A DNA stretch of 64,000 bases from Anaerocolumna aminovalerica (GCF_900115365.1 NZ_FOWD01000003.1:124001-188000), one strand, 5' to 3'. Positions 26,777 through 36,434 are shown, counted from the stretch's first letter. The notes: a model not told the origin generated them from the letters alone. Translations and numbers: made by a program.

Positions 26777-28120
26777 CTAAAATCCAAAAGGTAATTTAAA
26801 CTTACGTTTACCACCTTTGCTGCCAAGCATTCCGGAGAATTGTTTCATCATCTTCTTAGATTGCTCAAACTGCTTTACGATTCTGTTAACTTCACTAATA
26901 TCAACACCTGCACCCTTTGCAATTCGTTTCTTTCTGGAAGGGTTCAGTATGTCAGGATTGGTACGTTCTTCTATAGTCATGGAATAAATAATAGCTTCTA
27001 TTCCGGATAAAGCACTTTCATCAATATCAACGTCTTTTAACTGTCCGCCCATACCGGGCATCATTTTTAATATGTCGGCAAAGCCGCCCATCTTTTTGAT
27101 TTGATGCATCTGATCTAAGAAATCATTAAAATCAAACTCTGCTTTTTTAATTTTCTTTTCTAATTCTCTTGCTTTGGTTTCGTCAAATTCTGCCTGAGCC
27201 TTATCAATTAAAGTTAAAATATCACCCATTCCAAGAATTCTGGAAGCCATACGGTCCGGATAGAATTGTTCTAAGTCAGATAATTTTTCTCCCACACCGG
27301 TATAAAGAATAGGTTTTCCGGTAACTGCACGGATGGAAAGGGCTGCACCGCCTCTGGTGTCACCATCTAACTTCGTTAAGATAACACCATCAATACCGAT
27401 TTTATCATTAAACATTTCGGAAACATTTACTGCATCCTGACCTGTCATAGCATCTACTACCAAGATGGTCTGATATACAGAGACATTCTCTTTGATTTCT
27501 ATTAATTCATTCATCATATCTTCATCTATGTGAAGACGGCCAGCGGTATCCAGGATTACCACATTCATATTATTTTTAGCCGCATGTTCAATAGCCGCTT
27601 TTGCAATGTTTACGGGCTTATGTTTATCTCCCATAGTGAATACTGGAACACCCTGCTTATTACCATTAATCTGTAACTGTTCAATTGCAGCAGGTCTGTA
27701 AATATCGCAGGCAACCAACAAAGGTTTCTTACCCTTTGTTTTAAATTTTCCTGCCAGTTTAGCAGTTGTGGTTGTTTTACCGGCACCCTGAAGACCGCAC
27801 ATCATAATCACAGTAATTTCATTACCAGGTTTGAATGCAATCTCTGTAGTTTCAGAGCCCATTAATTTTACCATTTCTTCATTTACAATCTTTATAACCA
27901 TTTGTCCCGGTGTTAAGCTGGACATTACATCCTGACCTATAGCACGTTCCTGGACAGACTTAATGAAGTTCTTAACTACTTTAAAGTTAACGTCTGCTTC
28001 CAGCAAAGCCATCTTAACTTCTTTCAAGGCAGCTGCTACATCTGCTTCTGTTAAACGGCCTTTACCTCTTAGGTTCTTAAATACATTCTGCAGTTTTTCG
28101 GATAGGCTTTCAAATGCCAT
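26777..28120 (-). CDS. ffh: Signal recognition particle protein Ffh
   Basis: 447-aa SRP54 GTPase for co-translational membrane targeting. It has an N-terminal helical N domain, then the G domain with GLQGAGKTTTTAKLA near residue 108, DTAGR, TKLDGDTRGG and the C-terminal methionine-rich M domain (SKKMMKQFSGM) that binds signal sequences and SRP RNA. It pairs with FtsY, encoded at 41.5 kb. It starts 31 nt after ylxM. Confidence 0.98.
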   Translation of the reverse strand: MAFESLSEKLQNVFKNLRGKGRLTEADVAAALKEVKMALLEADVNFKVVKNFIKSVQERAIGQDVMSSLTPGQMVIKIVNEEMVKLMGSETTEIAFKPGNEITVIMMCGLQGAGKTTTTAKLAGKFKTKGKKPLLVACDIYRPAAIEQLQINGNKQGVPVFTMGDKHKPVNIAKAAIEHAAKNNMNVVILDTAGRLHIDEDMMNELIEIKENVSVYQTILVVDAMTGQDAVNVSEMFNDKIGIDGVILTKLDGDTRGGAALSIRAVTGKPILYTGVGEKLSDLEQFYPDRMASRILGMGDILTLIDKAQAEFDETKARELEKKIKKAEFDFNDFLDQMHQIKKMGGFADILKMMPGMGGQLKDVDIDESALSGIEAIIYSMTIEERTNPDILNPSRKKRIAKGAGVDISEVNRIVKQFEQSKKMMKQFSGMLGSKGGKRKFKLPFGF

Positions 28121-28151
28121 GCCAAAACCTCCTAATAATTACTTTTATGTT

Positions 28152-28568
28152 CTATAATTCTTCCATTATTTCGTTTGCCAGTTCTATAATTTCACTTAAT
28201 TGATGTATATCTTTTTCATCTTTCAGTGAAGATAATTCCATAAGCTGTTGTGCAATTTCTTTAATCCGATTTGCTTTTACTTTGGTTTCATTAAATTCTT
28301 TTATTAAATTTAATTTCTCTTCACATTCTTTTAGTTGTTTACTACAGCGTTTTACAATATCATGTACACCCTGTCTGCTGATACCTTGCCCATCTGCTAT
28401 TTCACTTAGGGACAAATCGTTAAGAATATAATCTTCAAATATCTGTTTATTATGATTTTTTAATAGCTCACCATAAAAGTCAAATAATATGGATAATTCT
28501 ACTTTTTCTTTTAATTTATCATCTGTACTGACTATTCCTGTATGAATGCTTGAATTGGTTACACTCAT
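28152..28568 (-). CDS. ylxM: YlxM-family DNA-binding protein
   Basis: 138 aa; the sigma-like helix-turn-helix is seen in NDLSLSEIADGQGISRQGVHDIVKRC near residues 48-73, with FYGELLKNHNKQIFEDYI before it. It is the usual first gene of the ylxM-ffh operon and is thought to modulate SRP expression. A C-terminal charged coiled-coil extension (about 85-138) is longer than in the shortest members. AAAGGAG precedes the ATG. Confidence 0.95.
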   Translation of the reverse strand: MSVTNSSIHTGIVSTDDKLKEKVELSILFDFYGELLKNHNKQIFEDYILNDLSLSEIADGQGISRQGVHDIVKRCSKQLKECEEKLNLIKEFNETKVKANRIKEIAQQLMELSSLKDEKDIHQLSEIIELANEIMEEL

Positions 28569-28593
28569 TTTGATTTCTCCTTTAACAAAGCAC

Positions 28594-28622
28594 CACCTGT
28601 AAAGCTTTTTTCTTTACAGGTG
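28594..28622 (-). promoter_or_regulatory. Hairpin in the ylxM leader
   Basis: A perfect 11-bp stem CACCTGTAAAG / CTTTACAGGTG, 7-nt loop, lies about 25 nt before the ylxM ATG. No T-run follows on either strand, so a translational or processing role is more likely than termination. Confidence 0.5.
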
Positions 28623-28826
28623 CTAGTATAACTAAATTCAATACAATTGTCAAGATATTTTTTTATAAATTCTATGCTAAATATTATATAAAATTCTTAA
28701 TTAAATACTCTGTTATATACAAACCTTTGTGTAATAAAATTATCTCAAATAGATGCTTGGGAGTTTAATATAAGAACTAATATATTAGCGATCAATTAGC
28801 TAATAATACAATATTACATATATTTA

Positions 28827-29420
28827 TTAATGAATCCTACCTGCCGCATCCTTTGTTATTTTATCAATAACAGCTTTATCCAACTCATTCATTCTTTTTA
28901 CCGGTGATGGTTCATCAAAGGTATTTTGCAGCAGTTTCTCCATTATCAGCAAATGCCTCCACTGTCCAAATTTATATGCAGTATTAGAATAATATCCTAC
29001 CTCTTTAAAGCCATGTCTCTTATGTAAAGCAACACTTCCTTCATTGGGAACACAAATCAAAGAATATACATTATAATATCCCTGTAGTTTTACTATATGG
29101 AATAATGCTTCATATAAAGCGTTGCCAATTCCCCTCTTATGATATTCCGGATCCAAATAGACAGCACATTGGCAGTCCCATCCATATGCAGCCCGTACAT
29201 GATGGGGTGAACAATAAGAATAACCTGCTATTTTATCATCAATTAAGCATACCAACCATGGAAATGCAGATAATACATTGGATATACGTTTTTGAAACTC
29301 TGCTGTTGATATTTCTTCATATTCGAAGGTAATAACAGAATTTAATATATATGGATTATATATCTTTAAAATATCTTCTGCATCCTCTATAGTTGCCATT
29401 CGTATGGTAATTTGACTCAT
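28827..29420 (-). CDS. GNAT acetyltransferase, phosphinothricin acetyltransferase-like
   Basis: 197 aa. The sequence shows the PAT/YncA-type start IRMATIEDAEDILKIYNPY, FEYEEISTAEF, and the acetyl-CoA-binding AVYLDPEYHKRGIGNALYEAL near residue 100, then HKRHGFKEVGYYSNTAYKFG. Relatives acetylate L-methionine derivatives or phosphinothricin-type analogues. ATG 29420 is preceded by GGAGGATAGTT. About 45 extra C-terminal residues beyond the family core end in KDAAGRIH. Confidence 0.88.
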   Translation of the reverse strand: MSQITIRMATIEDAEDILKIYNPYILNSVITFEYEEISTAEFQKRISNVLSAFPWLVCLIDDKIAGYSYCSPHHVRAAYGWDCQCAVYLDPEYHKRGIGNALYEALFHIVKLQGYYNVYSLICVPNEGSVALHKRHGFKEVGYYSNTAYKFGQWRHLLIMEKLLQNTFDEPSPVKRMNELDKAVIDKITKDAAGRIH

Positions 29421-29445
29421 AACTATCCTCCAATACTGTCTTTTG

Positions 29446-30165
29446 CTATTTAGTCTGATGGGTAAAAATGAAAGCACCTATACCCACTGCAATAGTTATG
29501 TTTAACGAATCTACATCCGGTGATTGTGGGATACAGATACTGGTTCCCACTTCTAAAAAGGAATCATCCAGTCCTGTTGCTTCATTACCGAATACCAGAG
29601 AGAATAGTTGTGTTTTCGGACAATTTTGAATTTCTAAGGTATTACTTCCATTTAACATAAAGGTAAATACATCATGGTTTTGGTATTGATTTCTATACTC
29701 TTCAAAGGAAGTAAAGTGCTGATGGCGAAGTTTAAAAAATGCTCCCATGGATGAACGTATAGTTTTAGGATTATAAATATCTGCACAGGGTGTAATCAAT
29801 CCAATATCATAAATACCCATTCCTACTGCAGTACGTATAATAGTTCCCAAATTTCCCATGTTACTGGGATTGACTAATATAATATGGGATTTGTCCGCAT
29901 CTAAAGTATTCTCATATTTTTCAAAAATACCTATAACAAAGCAGTTCTCTTTATCGCTTAATTTTGAGATTAATTTATCATTTTCCAGTACAGTTATGTT
30001 ATTTAGTTTACATAATTTTATTATGTTATCCTTATCTGTGAAAGTGGAATGTATATAAACTCCTTTTACTGTTTCCGGGTGTCCTTTTATTAATTCAATT
30101 GTTGGAAATGCTCCTAATGTATAGGAATAATCAAACCCTTTTTTATATGGTTTTATTGGTTCCAT
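29446..30165 (-). CDS. SpoU/TrmH-family RNA 2'-O-methyltransferase
   Basis: 239 aa. The three SPOUT motifs are clear: NPSNMGNLGTIIRTA near residue 107, FGNEATGLD near 193, and IPQSPDVDSLNITIAVGIGAF near 212. An N-terminal substrate-binding domain of about 95 residues precedes them. The target could be rRNA or tRNA; the sequence cannot tell. GGAGGATTTT precedes ATG. A 10-bp hairpin (30184-30209) lies in its leader. It overlaps nothing and is followed 26 nt later by the acetyltransferase. Confidence 0.92.
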   Translation of the reverse strand: MEPIKPYKKGFDYSYTLGAFPTIELIKGHPETVKGVYIHSTFTDKDNIIKLCKLNNITVLENDKLISKLSDKENCFVIGIFEKYENTLDADKSHIILVNPSNMGNLGTIIRTAVGMGIYDIGLITPCADIYNPKTIRSSMGAFFKLRHQHFTSFEEYRNQYQNHDVFTFMLNGSNTLEIQNCPKTQLFSLVFGNEATGLDDSFLEVGTSICIPQSPDVDSLNITIAVGIGAFIFTHQTK

Positions 30166-30183
30166 AAAATCCTCCGTTAATCC

Positions 30184-30209
30184 ATTAAGGAAAGCTTGTT
30201 TTCCTTAAT
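30184..30209. promoter_or_regulatory. Hairpin before the SpoU methyltransferase
   Basis: A perfect 10-bp stem ATTAAGGAAA / TTTCCTTAAT with a 6-nt loop lies 19 nt upstream of the ATG. It has no clear T-run; role unknown. Confidence 0.45.
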
Positions 30210-30418
30210 TTTTAATAAGTATATTATAACCTTACAGTTTCAAATTACAATATTTATTATTAATATATAGTAAAAAATGCTTTATAAGCCTTTATATGTG
30301 TTCATAACAAGTGGTAAAATTTACAAAATCCTGTGGAAGTATATCAAGAAATGTAGTATAATTTTTTGATAACAATAATTGATGGGAAACTAATTTTTGC
30401 GTATGGGAGGTAAATGGC

Positions 30419-31000
30419 ATGGATATTCAAATATTCAGATTAACACCTGAAAGGTTGGACGATTACTTATACTTTTTTGAAAATGTTGCACATACTGACA
30501 ACAAGGAATGGGATCGTTGCTATTGTCTGAATTATTGCAGTGATGCAAATACATCTGTAGATTTTCAATCTCCTGATGTTAGACGGAAATATGCTGTTAA
30601 ATATGTAAATAGCGGCAAAATACAAGGCTACTTAGCTTATCATGATAATAACATTGTAGGTTGGTGTAACGCGAATCGCAAGTCCGATTGTATGCAATGT
30701 GGAGGATGGAAATACATATCTGAAAATATCAGCAGCAATAATATTGATGAAAAAATTAAATCTATTTTTTGCTTTACTGTTGCGCCGAATATGCGTGGAA
30801 ATGGTATAGCAGAAAAACTTTTGCTCCGGGTCTGTGAGGACGCGATACAAGACGGCTACAACTGTATAGAATCTTATCCAAATAAAGTTGAAAGTGATAT
30901 GTATTATAACTATGCAGGCCCAATGCCATTATATCAAAAACTTGGTTTTACTATAGTCGGAGAAACTGAACAACGATATATTATGCAAAAGAATCTCTAA
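30419..31000 (+). CDS. GNAT acetyltransferase
   Basis: 193 aa. The acetyl-CoA-binding motif is IFCFTVAPNMRGNGIAEKLL near residue 120, followed by YNCIESYPNK and PLYQKLGFTIVGE. Cysteine-rich N-terminal half (CYCLNYCS, CMQCGG) of uncertain meaning. GGGAGG precedes the ATG. One of the few plus-strand genes; monocistronic, with its own terminator at 31071-31116. Substrate unknown. Confidence 0.88.
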   Translation: MDIQIFRLTPERLDDYLYFFENVAHTDNKEWDRCYCLNYCSDANTSVDFQSPDVRRKYAVKYVNSGKIQGYLAYHDNNIVGWCNANRKSDCMQCGGWKYISENISSNNIDEKIKSIFCFTVAPNMRGNGIAEKLLLRVCEDAIQDGYNCIESYPNKVESDMYYNYAGPMPLYQKLGFTIVGETEQRYIMQKNL

Positions 31001-31070
31001 ATAAATTGTGCATATAACTTAAGTGAAAATTTGGTGGCATTCTAATACAGAATCCGGCAGGCAAAAAGAA

Positions 31071-31116
31071 CGAGTAAATTCATTATTGAAAAATATGAAT
31101 TTACTCGTTTTATTTG
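31071..31116 (+). terminator. Intrinsic terminator of the plus-strand acetyltransferase
   Basis: A perfect 13-bp stem CGAGTAAATTCAT / ATGAATTTACTCG is followed by TTTTATTTG. Confidence 0.85.
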
Positions 31117-31132
31117 AAATAATTTACAACCT

Positions 31133-31195
31133 ATATATTTCTTAAAACATATATTTTTTATAATATATATTTCTTAAAACATATTTTTTATATTT
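31133..31195. repeat. Tandem AT-rich repeat, two copies of about 31-32 bp
   Basis: ATATATTTCTTAAAACATAT plus a T/A tail occurs twice head to tail (31133-31164 and 31165-31195) between the terminator and the oadA stop. Confidence 0.6.
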
Positions 31196-31263
31196 ATATT
31201 TTATAGTTATAATTTATAGTGTACTATTATTTTTCATACAAAACTATAGATTTCAGTCCATTA

Positions 31264-32676
31264 TTATACCGGATAAGCTTTATTCACAGTATCTGCCAGG
31301 TTTAAGTCTATTTTCTCCTTCTGTGCCTTTCGATATTTGAAAAAATCTAATGCAACTTGAGGGAACAAAGCATAGGATAATATGTCTTCGTCCTGTTCTT
31401 TCCACTGCTCCATTTCTTTTTCGATAGTGGTCAATTCCGGCTTTAATAAATCGGCAGGCCTGCATGTTATAGGTTCTTTGTCACCAATGACTTTTTTCTG
31501 AACTTCCGGATTAAAAGGTTTTACTGTACGTCCGTATTCTCCTGATAAGATTGCCTTGGATTCTTTTGTTACCATCTTATAACGTTCACCGGTTAATACA
31601 TTCAGTACCGCCTGTGTTCCAACAATTTGACTGGAGGGTGTGACCAAGGGCGGTTCCCCAAAGTCTTTCCGAACTCTAGGTACTTCTTCCAGAACTTCTG
31701 CATATTTATCTTCTGCTTTTTGTTCTTTTAATTGAGATATTAAGTTGGATAACATTCCACCCGGTACTTGATATAACAGTGTTTTAATATTAACACCCAT
31801 TACTTTTGGATTTAAGCTTCCAGATTCCAATGCCTGGTCCCTTTGAGGCCTGAAATAATCTGCGATTTCCGCTAATAGCTTTTGATCCAAACCGGTATCG
31901 TATGGTGTGCCTTTAAAAGTTTCCACCATAACTTCTGTAGCCGGCTGGCTGGTTCCCATAGCAAATGGTGACATGGCAGTATCAATAATATCGCAGCCTG
32001 CTTCTACTGCTTTCATATAGGTCATTCCTGCAACACCACTGGTGTAATGGGAATGTAAATCAATAGGTATGTTTACTGCGGATTTTAAAGCAGTAATTAA
32101 CTCAGTTGCTTTGTAAGGAACCAGCAAACCTGCCATATCCTTTACACAGATAGAATCAGCACCCATTCTTTCTATATTTTTTGCCAAATCGACAAAATAT
32201 TCGGTAGTATAATCATCTCCTAATGTATAACAGATAGCTACCTGCGCATGGCCTTTTTCTTTATTTGCTGCTTTTACGGAACATTCTAAGTTTCTTAAAT
32301 CATTTAAGGCATCAAAGATACGGATAATATCAATACCATTTGCAATGGACTTTTGAACAAAATATTCTACCACATCATCTGCATAATGACGATATCCTAA
32401 TATATTCTGTCCTCTGAATAACATTTGTAATTTTGTATTCTTAAATCCTGCTCTTAATTTTCTAAGTCTTTCCCAAGGGTCTTCTTTTAAAAATCTTAAG
32501 GATGCATCAAAGGTTGCACCACCCCAACATTCTACAGAATGATAACCAACTTTATCCATTATATCTATGATAGGGAGCATTTGTTCCGTAGTCATTCTGG
32601 TGGCTATTAAGGACTGATGTGCATCACGAAGAATGGTTTCTGTAATCTTAACCGGCCGTTTTATTTGTTCTGACAT
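31264..32676 (-). CDS. oadA: Oxaloacetate decarboxylase alpha / pyruvate carboxylase B-type carboxyltransferase (5S-like)
   Basis: 470 aa. A TIM-barrel carboxyltransferase with ETILRDAHQSLIATRM at the start, MLFRGQNILGY, CVKDMAGLL bearing the active-site lysine, and the metal-binding HSHYTSG. A helical conserved carboxylase domain follows. It ends at about residue 470 without a biotin domain, which is supplied by the separate 138-aa protein of the same operon. It transfers carboxyl between biotin and oxaloacetate/pyruvate in the Na+ pump or transcarboxylase complex. Last gene of the five-gene operon. Confidence 0.95.
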   Translation of the reverse strand: MSEQIKRPVKITETILRDAHQSLIATRMTTEQMLPIIDIMDKVGYHSVECWGGATFDASLRFLKEDPWERLRKLRAGFKNTKLQMLFRGQNILGYRHYADDVVEYFVQKSIANGIDIIRIFDALNDLRNLECSVKAANKEKGHAQVAICYTLGDDYTTEYFVDLAKNIERMGADSICVKDMAGLLVPYKATELITALKSAVNIPIDLHSHYTSGVAGMTYMKAVEAGCDIIDTAMSPFAMGTSQPATEVMVETFKGTPYDTGLDQKLLAEIADYFRPQRDQALESGSLNPKVMGVNIKTLLYQVPGGMLSNLISQLKEQKAEDKYAEVLEEVPRVRKDFGEPPLVTPSSQIVGTQAVLNVLTGERYKMVTKESKAILSGEYGRTVKPFNPEVQKKVIGDKEPITCRPADLLKPELTTIEKEMEQWKEQDEDILSYALFPQVALDFFKYRKAQKEKIDLNLADTVNKAYPV

Positions 32677-32723
32677 TCCTTTACCTCCATATTTTACTAT
32701 ATGTATTTAACAAATTATAAGTT

Positions 32724-33893
32724 TTATACGCCAAATATTGATAGAAATACTCCTGCCACTACTGCCGTACCAATAACACCGGCAACATTAGGCCCCATTG
32801 CATGCATCAACAAGAAATTAGTAGGATCCGCTTCTGCACCAACTTTTTGAGACACTCTTGCTGCCATAGGAACTGCTGAAACACCAGCAGAACCAATTAA
32901 TGGATTGACTTTACCACCAGTAAGCTTACACATGAGCTTGCCTAACAATACCCCTCCTGCTGTACCGAAGATAAAAGCAATTAGACCCAGTGCAATAATT
33001 TTAAGAGTGGTAGGTGTTAAGAATGCTTCCGCACTGGTCGTTGCACCAACGGAAGTTCCAAGCAGGATAACAACAATATACATTAATGCATTAGAAGCGG
33101 TTTCCGTTAACTGTTTTACAACACCGGATTCTCTGAACAAGTTTCCTAACATTAACATACCTACTAATGGAGCTGTTGTGGGAAGAATTAAAACTACGAC
33201 AATTGTTACTAAAATAGGAAATAATATTTTTTCTATTTTTGAAACAGGTCTAAGCTGCTCCATTCTAATTTTACGCTCTTTTTCTGTTGTTAAAAGTTTC
33301 ATAATCGGTGGCTGAATTATCGGAACCAGAGACATGTAGGAATATGCCGCTACTGCAATAGGCCCCATTAAATGAGGGGCTAGTTTAGATGCCAAAAAGA
33401 TTGAGGTTGGTCCATCTGCTCCCCCTATAATTGAGATAGCTGATGCAGCTCCATCTTCAAATCCTAAATAAATTGCACCTAAATAGGCAACGAAAATACC
33501 CAATTGTGCTGCTGCTCCTAAAAGGAAGCTTTGTGGGTTTGCAATCAATGGTCCAAAATCTGTCATAGCACCAACTCCTAAGAAGATAAGAGAAGGCCAT
33601 ATTCCCAATGCGTCTCCCGTATAGAAATAGTGTAATAAACCACCCGGTACATGATTTCCCAGTGCATCAGACGTAGGTTCTGCCATAATGCCCGGGAATA
33701 AATTTACCAATAACATACCAAATGCAATCGGTATTAGAAGAAGTGGTTCATATCCTTTTTTTATTGCAAGAAATAAGAATATACATGCTATTCCTATCAT
33801 TATAAAATTCTTATATGTTAATGAGGAGAAGGCAGATTCTTCGACTAATCCAGTAATCGTTTTTACAAAATAATCCAATGAAATACCCTCCAA
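32724..33893 (-). CDS. gcdB: Na+-translocating decarboxylase beta subunit
   Basis: 389-aa polytopic membrane protein (OadB/MmdB/GcdB family), about nine to eleven membrane segments. The signature IGGADGPTSIFLASKLAPHL holds the aspartate proposed to couple Na+ movement to decarboxylation of carboxybiotin. GSAGVSAVPMAARVSQ and LLMHAMGPNVAGVIGTAV near the C-terminus are also typical. It uses the free energy of decarboxylation to export Na+. The exact enzyme name (oxaloacetate, methylmalonyl-CoA or glutaconyl-CoA decarboxylase) cannot be fixed from this subunit. Confidence 0.95.
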   Translation of the reverse strand: MEGISLDYFVKTITGLVEESAFSSLTYKNFIMIGIACIFLFLAIKKGYEPLLLIPIAFGMLLVNLFPGIMAEPTSDALGNHVPGGLLHYFYTGDALGIWPSLIFLGVGAMTDFGPLIANPQSFLLGAAAQLGIFVAYLGAIYLGFEDGAASAISIIGGADGPTSIFLASKLAPHLMGPIAVAAYSYMSLVPIIQPPIMKLLTTEKERKIRMEQLRPVSKIEKILFPILVTIVVVLILPTTAPLVGMLMLGNLFRESGVVKQLTETASNALMYIVVILLGTSVGATTSAEAFLTPTTLKIIALGLIAFIFGTAGGVLLGKLMCKLTGGKVNPLIGSAGVSAVPMAARVSQKVGAEADPTNFLLMHAMGPNVAGVIGTAVVAGVFLSIFGV

Positions 33894-33928
33894 TCAGTGT
33901 ATTAGACTATTCAAATATCAACTAATCA

Positions 33929-34345
33929 TTATTCCGTTAAAGTTGCCAATAAAACTCCAGATTCTATCATGCTGCCTTCTGTAACGTTAATACTGGCAAC
34001 TGTTCCATCTGATGGAGCTACAATTTCATTTTCCATTTTCATAGCTTCTAAAATTACGATAACATCACCTCTTTTAACAACCTGGCCTATAGAAGCTTTG
34101 ATTGCTAATATTTTACCTGGCATCGGACTTTCTATTTTAATATTTCCTAAAGAACCTGTAGGTATTTCCTTCACTTTTGGAGCGGTCGCAGGCTCTGCCG
34201 GTTTGGATACAGGAACAGTATTTGATACGGTTGGTGTTTGAATTGGTGTTGGTGCTGGTGCTGCCACAGGCTGCTGGAATGTTGTTTTTTCTTCAACAGA
34301 TACGTCATAAGCTATACCATTTACAGTGATTGTATATCTTTTCAT
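33929..34345 (-). CDS. Biotin carboxyl carrier protein (1.3S / gamma-type)
   Basis: 138 aa. A short N-terminal region (1-25) is joined by a Pro/Ala/Thr-rich flexible linker (about 25-68) to a biotinyl domain. The attachment lysine is in the EAMKMEN motif near residue 104, 35 residues from the C-terminus as usual. It shuttles carboxyl groups between the carboxyltransferases (MmdA-type and OadA-type) and the beta-subunit pump. Confidence 0.95.
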   Translation of the reverse strand: MKRYTITVNGIAYDVSVEEKTTFQQPVAAPAPTPIQTPTVSNTVPVSKPAEPATAPKVKEIPTGSLGNIKIESPMPGKILAIKASIGQVVKRGDVIVILEAMKMENEIVAPSDGTVASINVTEGSMIESGVLLATLTE

Positions 34346-34388
34346 GGTAATACCCTCCTGATTTTATTTTAATTTTAGTTAAGTACTT

Positions 34389-34793
34389 TTATCTACTTCT
34401 GTTAATCTTACGAATAGATCTTACAATCAAACCATCCTTTGGAACGTCATTTCCCATAGATGCCATAATGGCAGCGGTTATAACTGCTACCAGTTCTGTA
34501 TTATCCGTTAAGGATATTTCCACAGGATTCTCTGTTTCTTCCCCAGTAATTTCGTAATCAATGGCAGATTCTTTTTGGGTTTCCAGGTTATTCGATTTGT
34601 TATTATTCGAAAATTTATCCAGTAACTTAGGTACATGTTTTAATAAAGAAATAATATAGGATATAAATATTAATACTACAAATACAATTCCCATTCCTAT
34701 AACACAATTCAATAGTGCTTTACCCAATAAGCTTGTTTTTGTAGTTGTCATTGCCGCTAACATAATATTCGTTCCTTGTTGTAATATAATCAT
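34389..34793 (-). CDS. OadG-like small membrane subunit
   Basis: 134 aa with one membrane segment at about 26-50 (NCVIGMGIVFVVLIFISYII), an acidic cytoplasmic linker, and a C-terminal helix (ELVAVITAAIMASMG) followed by a basic tail (LIVRSIRKINRSR). This matches the OadG/MmdE-like subunits that hold decarboxylase complexes together. AGGAGG precedes ATG. Position between the MmdA-type transferase and the biotin carrier supports the role. Confidence 0.85.
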   Translation of the reverse strand: MIILQQGTNIMLAAMTTTKTSLLGKALLNCVIGMGIVFVVLIFISYIISLLKHVPKLLDKFSNNNKSNNLETQKESAIDYEITGEETENPVEISLTDNTELVAVITAAIMASMGNDVPKDGLIVRSIRKINRSR

Positions 34794-34813
34794 GATTAAC
34801 CTCCTAATTTACT

Positions 34814-36253
34814 CTATATGGTACCATGTTTTTTGTTAGGTCGGCCTTCCCGCTTTGTAAATAACATTTCATAAGCATAAATCAAGTGTTTTCTTATAGA
34901 TTCTGCAGGTATTATACTATCCACGTAACCTCGTTTTGCTGCTGCTTCTGCACTTGCCTGTAAAGAAGCATATTCTACAGATTTTTCTTCCACCAAGGAA
35001 GCATCTTTGGTATCAGAATACATAATATTGGCAGCTGATTTTGCATCCATCATCCCGATTTGTGCATCATCTATAGCAAAAACAATATCTGCACCTATAT
35101 GTTTTGAATTCATTGTTATGTAAGCAGTTCCATAAGCTTTTCCTATTATAACATTTACTTTAGGCACTGTAGCGTTTGCAAATGCATATGTTAATTTTGC
35201 CACTGCGGTTCCTATGGTTCTTTCTTCTCCCATTGTAGCTTTATACCCTGATACATTGGTAAATGTTAAAACCGGAATATTAAAAGCGTCACATATCTTT
35301 ACAAACTTATCTGCTTTACTACAGCCTGAGGTTGTTAAATTATTGTCAAAGGTTTCTACGGCTTTACCATCTCCATTAAGTATTTCTGTTCTATTTGCAA
35401 TGGCACCAATAGTCATACCATTTAATCGTATAAATCCGGTAACCATATCTTTTGCGTAATCTGCTTTTACTTCAAGAAAGTAGTTGTTGTCTGAAATATC
35501 TTGTAATGCAAGTTTGGTATCCTTTATTTCTGCCTTAAAGTTTGGAACCAGTCTGTTTAAATCATCGGTACATTCATCATAAGAAGCATCATCTTCATTA
35601 TTGGATGGTAAAATGGTTATTAATTCTCTGATCTTTTCCAATACAGAATTATCGTCTTCACATACAAAATCAACATTACCTGCTTCTGCTTGATATTTTG
35701 CAGCTGCTGTATCGCATTTCTCTGTAAAGTTACCTTCAACCACGTTTGGAGAGTTAGTAAATAATTTACCATTATTTTGGGAAATAAAAGAAAAATCACT
35801 TAAGGAAGTCAAAACTGATAAGCCTCCTCCGCAATTACCAAGTATGGCAGTTATTTGCGGAATGACCCCTGATGCCATGGTCTGTTTGTAATAGATTTCA
35901 CCAAAACCATGTAATGCATCAGTCGCTTCATGCAGCCTGAAACCGGCACAGTCAATAATTCCAATGACCGGTGCCCCAACCTTAAGTGCTAAATCATAAA
36001 TATGGGATATCTTTTTGGCATGCATTTCACCAATAGTGCCATTAAGAACGCTTTGATCCTGACAATAAACATAGACCAGATTGCCATCAATAACACCATA
36101 ACCGGTAATTACGCCATCTGCAGGTAATTCCTGCTGTGAAAGATTAAAATCCGTGCTTCTTCTTGTAACTAAAGCACCGATTTCAACAAAACTGTTGCTG
36201 TCAAAAAGGGTGGATATCCGATCCCTAGCTGACAATTGTGTAGATATTTTCAT
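34814..36253 (-). CDS. mmdA: Acyl-CoA carboxyltransferase (MmdA / transcarboxylase 12S-like)
   Basis: 479-aa carboxyltransferase with two crotonase-fold halves. Conserved pieces are SFVEIGALVTRRS, DGVITGYGVIDGNLVYVYCQD, the oxyanion-hole LGNCGGGLSVLTSL, and the second-half MTGF-like MVTGFIRLNG and KAYGTAYITMN. It moves carboxyl from methylmalonyl-CoA or another acyl-CoA to biotin. Start 36253 follows GGAGGCCGAAT; the longer frame to 36274 is less well supported. First gene of the operon; a 263-nt upstream region carries no clear riboswitch. Confidence 0.93.
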   Translation of the reverse strand: MKISTQLSARDRISTLFDSNSFVEIGALVTRRSTDFNLSQQELPADGVITGYGVIDGNLVYVYCQDQSVLNGTIGEMHAKKISHIYDLALKVGAPVIGIIDCAGFRLHEATDALHGFGEIYYKQTMASGVIPQITAILGNCGGGLSVLTSLSDFSFISQNNGKLFTNSPNVVEGNFTEKCDTAAAKYQAEAGNVDFVCEDDNSVLEKIRELITILPSNNEDDASYDECTDDLNRLVPNFKAEIKDTKLALQDISDNNYFLEVKADYAKDMVTGFIRLNGMTIGAIANRTEILNGDGKAVETFDNNLTTSGCSKADKFVKICDAFNIPVLTFTNVSGYKATMGEERTIGTAVAKLTYAFANATVPKVNVIIGKAYGTAYITMNSKHIGADIVFAIDDAQIGMMDAKSAANIMYSDTKDASLVEEKSVEYASLQASAEAAAKRGYVDSIIPAESIRKHLIYAYEMLFTKREGRPNKKHGTI

Positions 36254-36434
36254 ATTCGGCCTCCATTTTCTCAATATTGTAAAACTAAAACCAAATTTTG
36301 TGCCAATTATATTATATCCCTTTTAAGCAAATACTTCAATAAAATTCCAACATAAATAGTTAAAATCAGCTATTTTAACAAAAATATAATTGGTGCATAC
36401 TAAAAATTTTTTAGCCTGTTTATATATATAAAAA

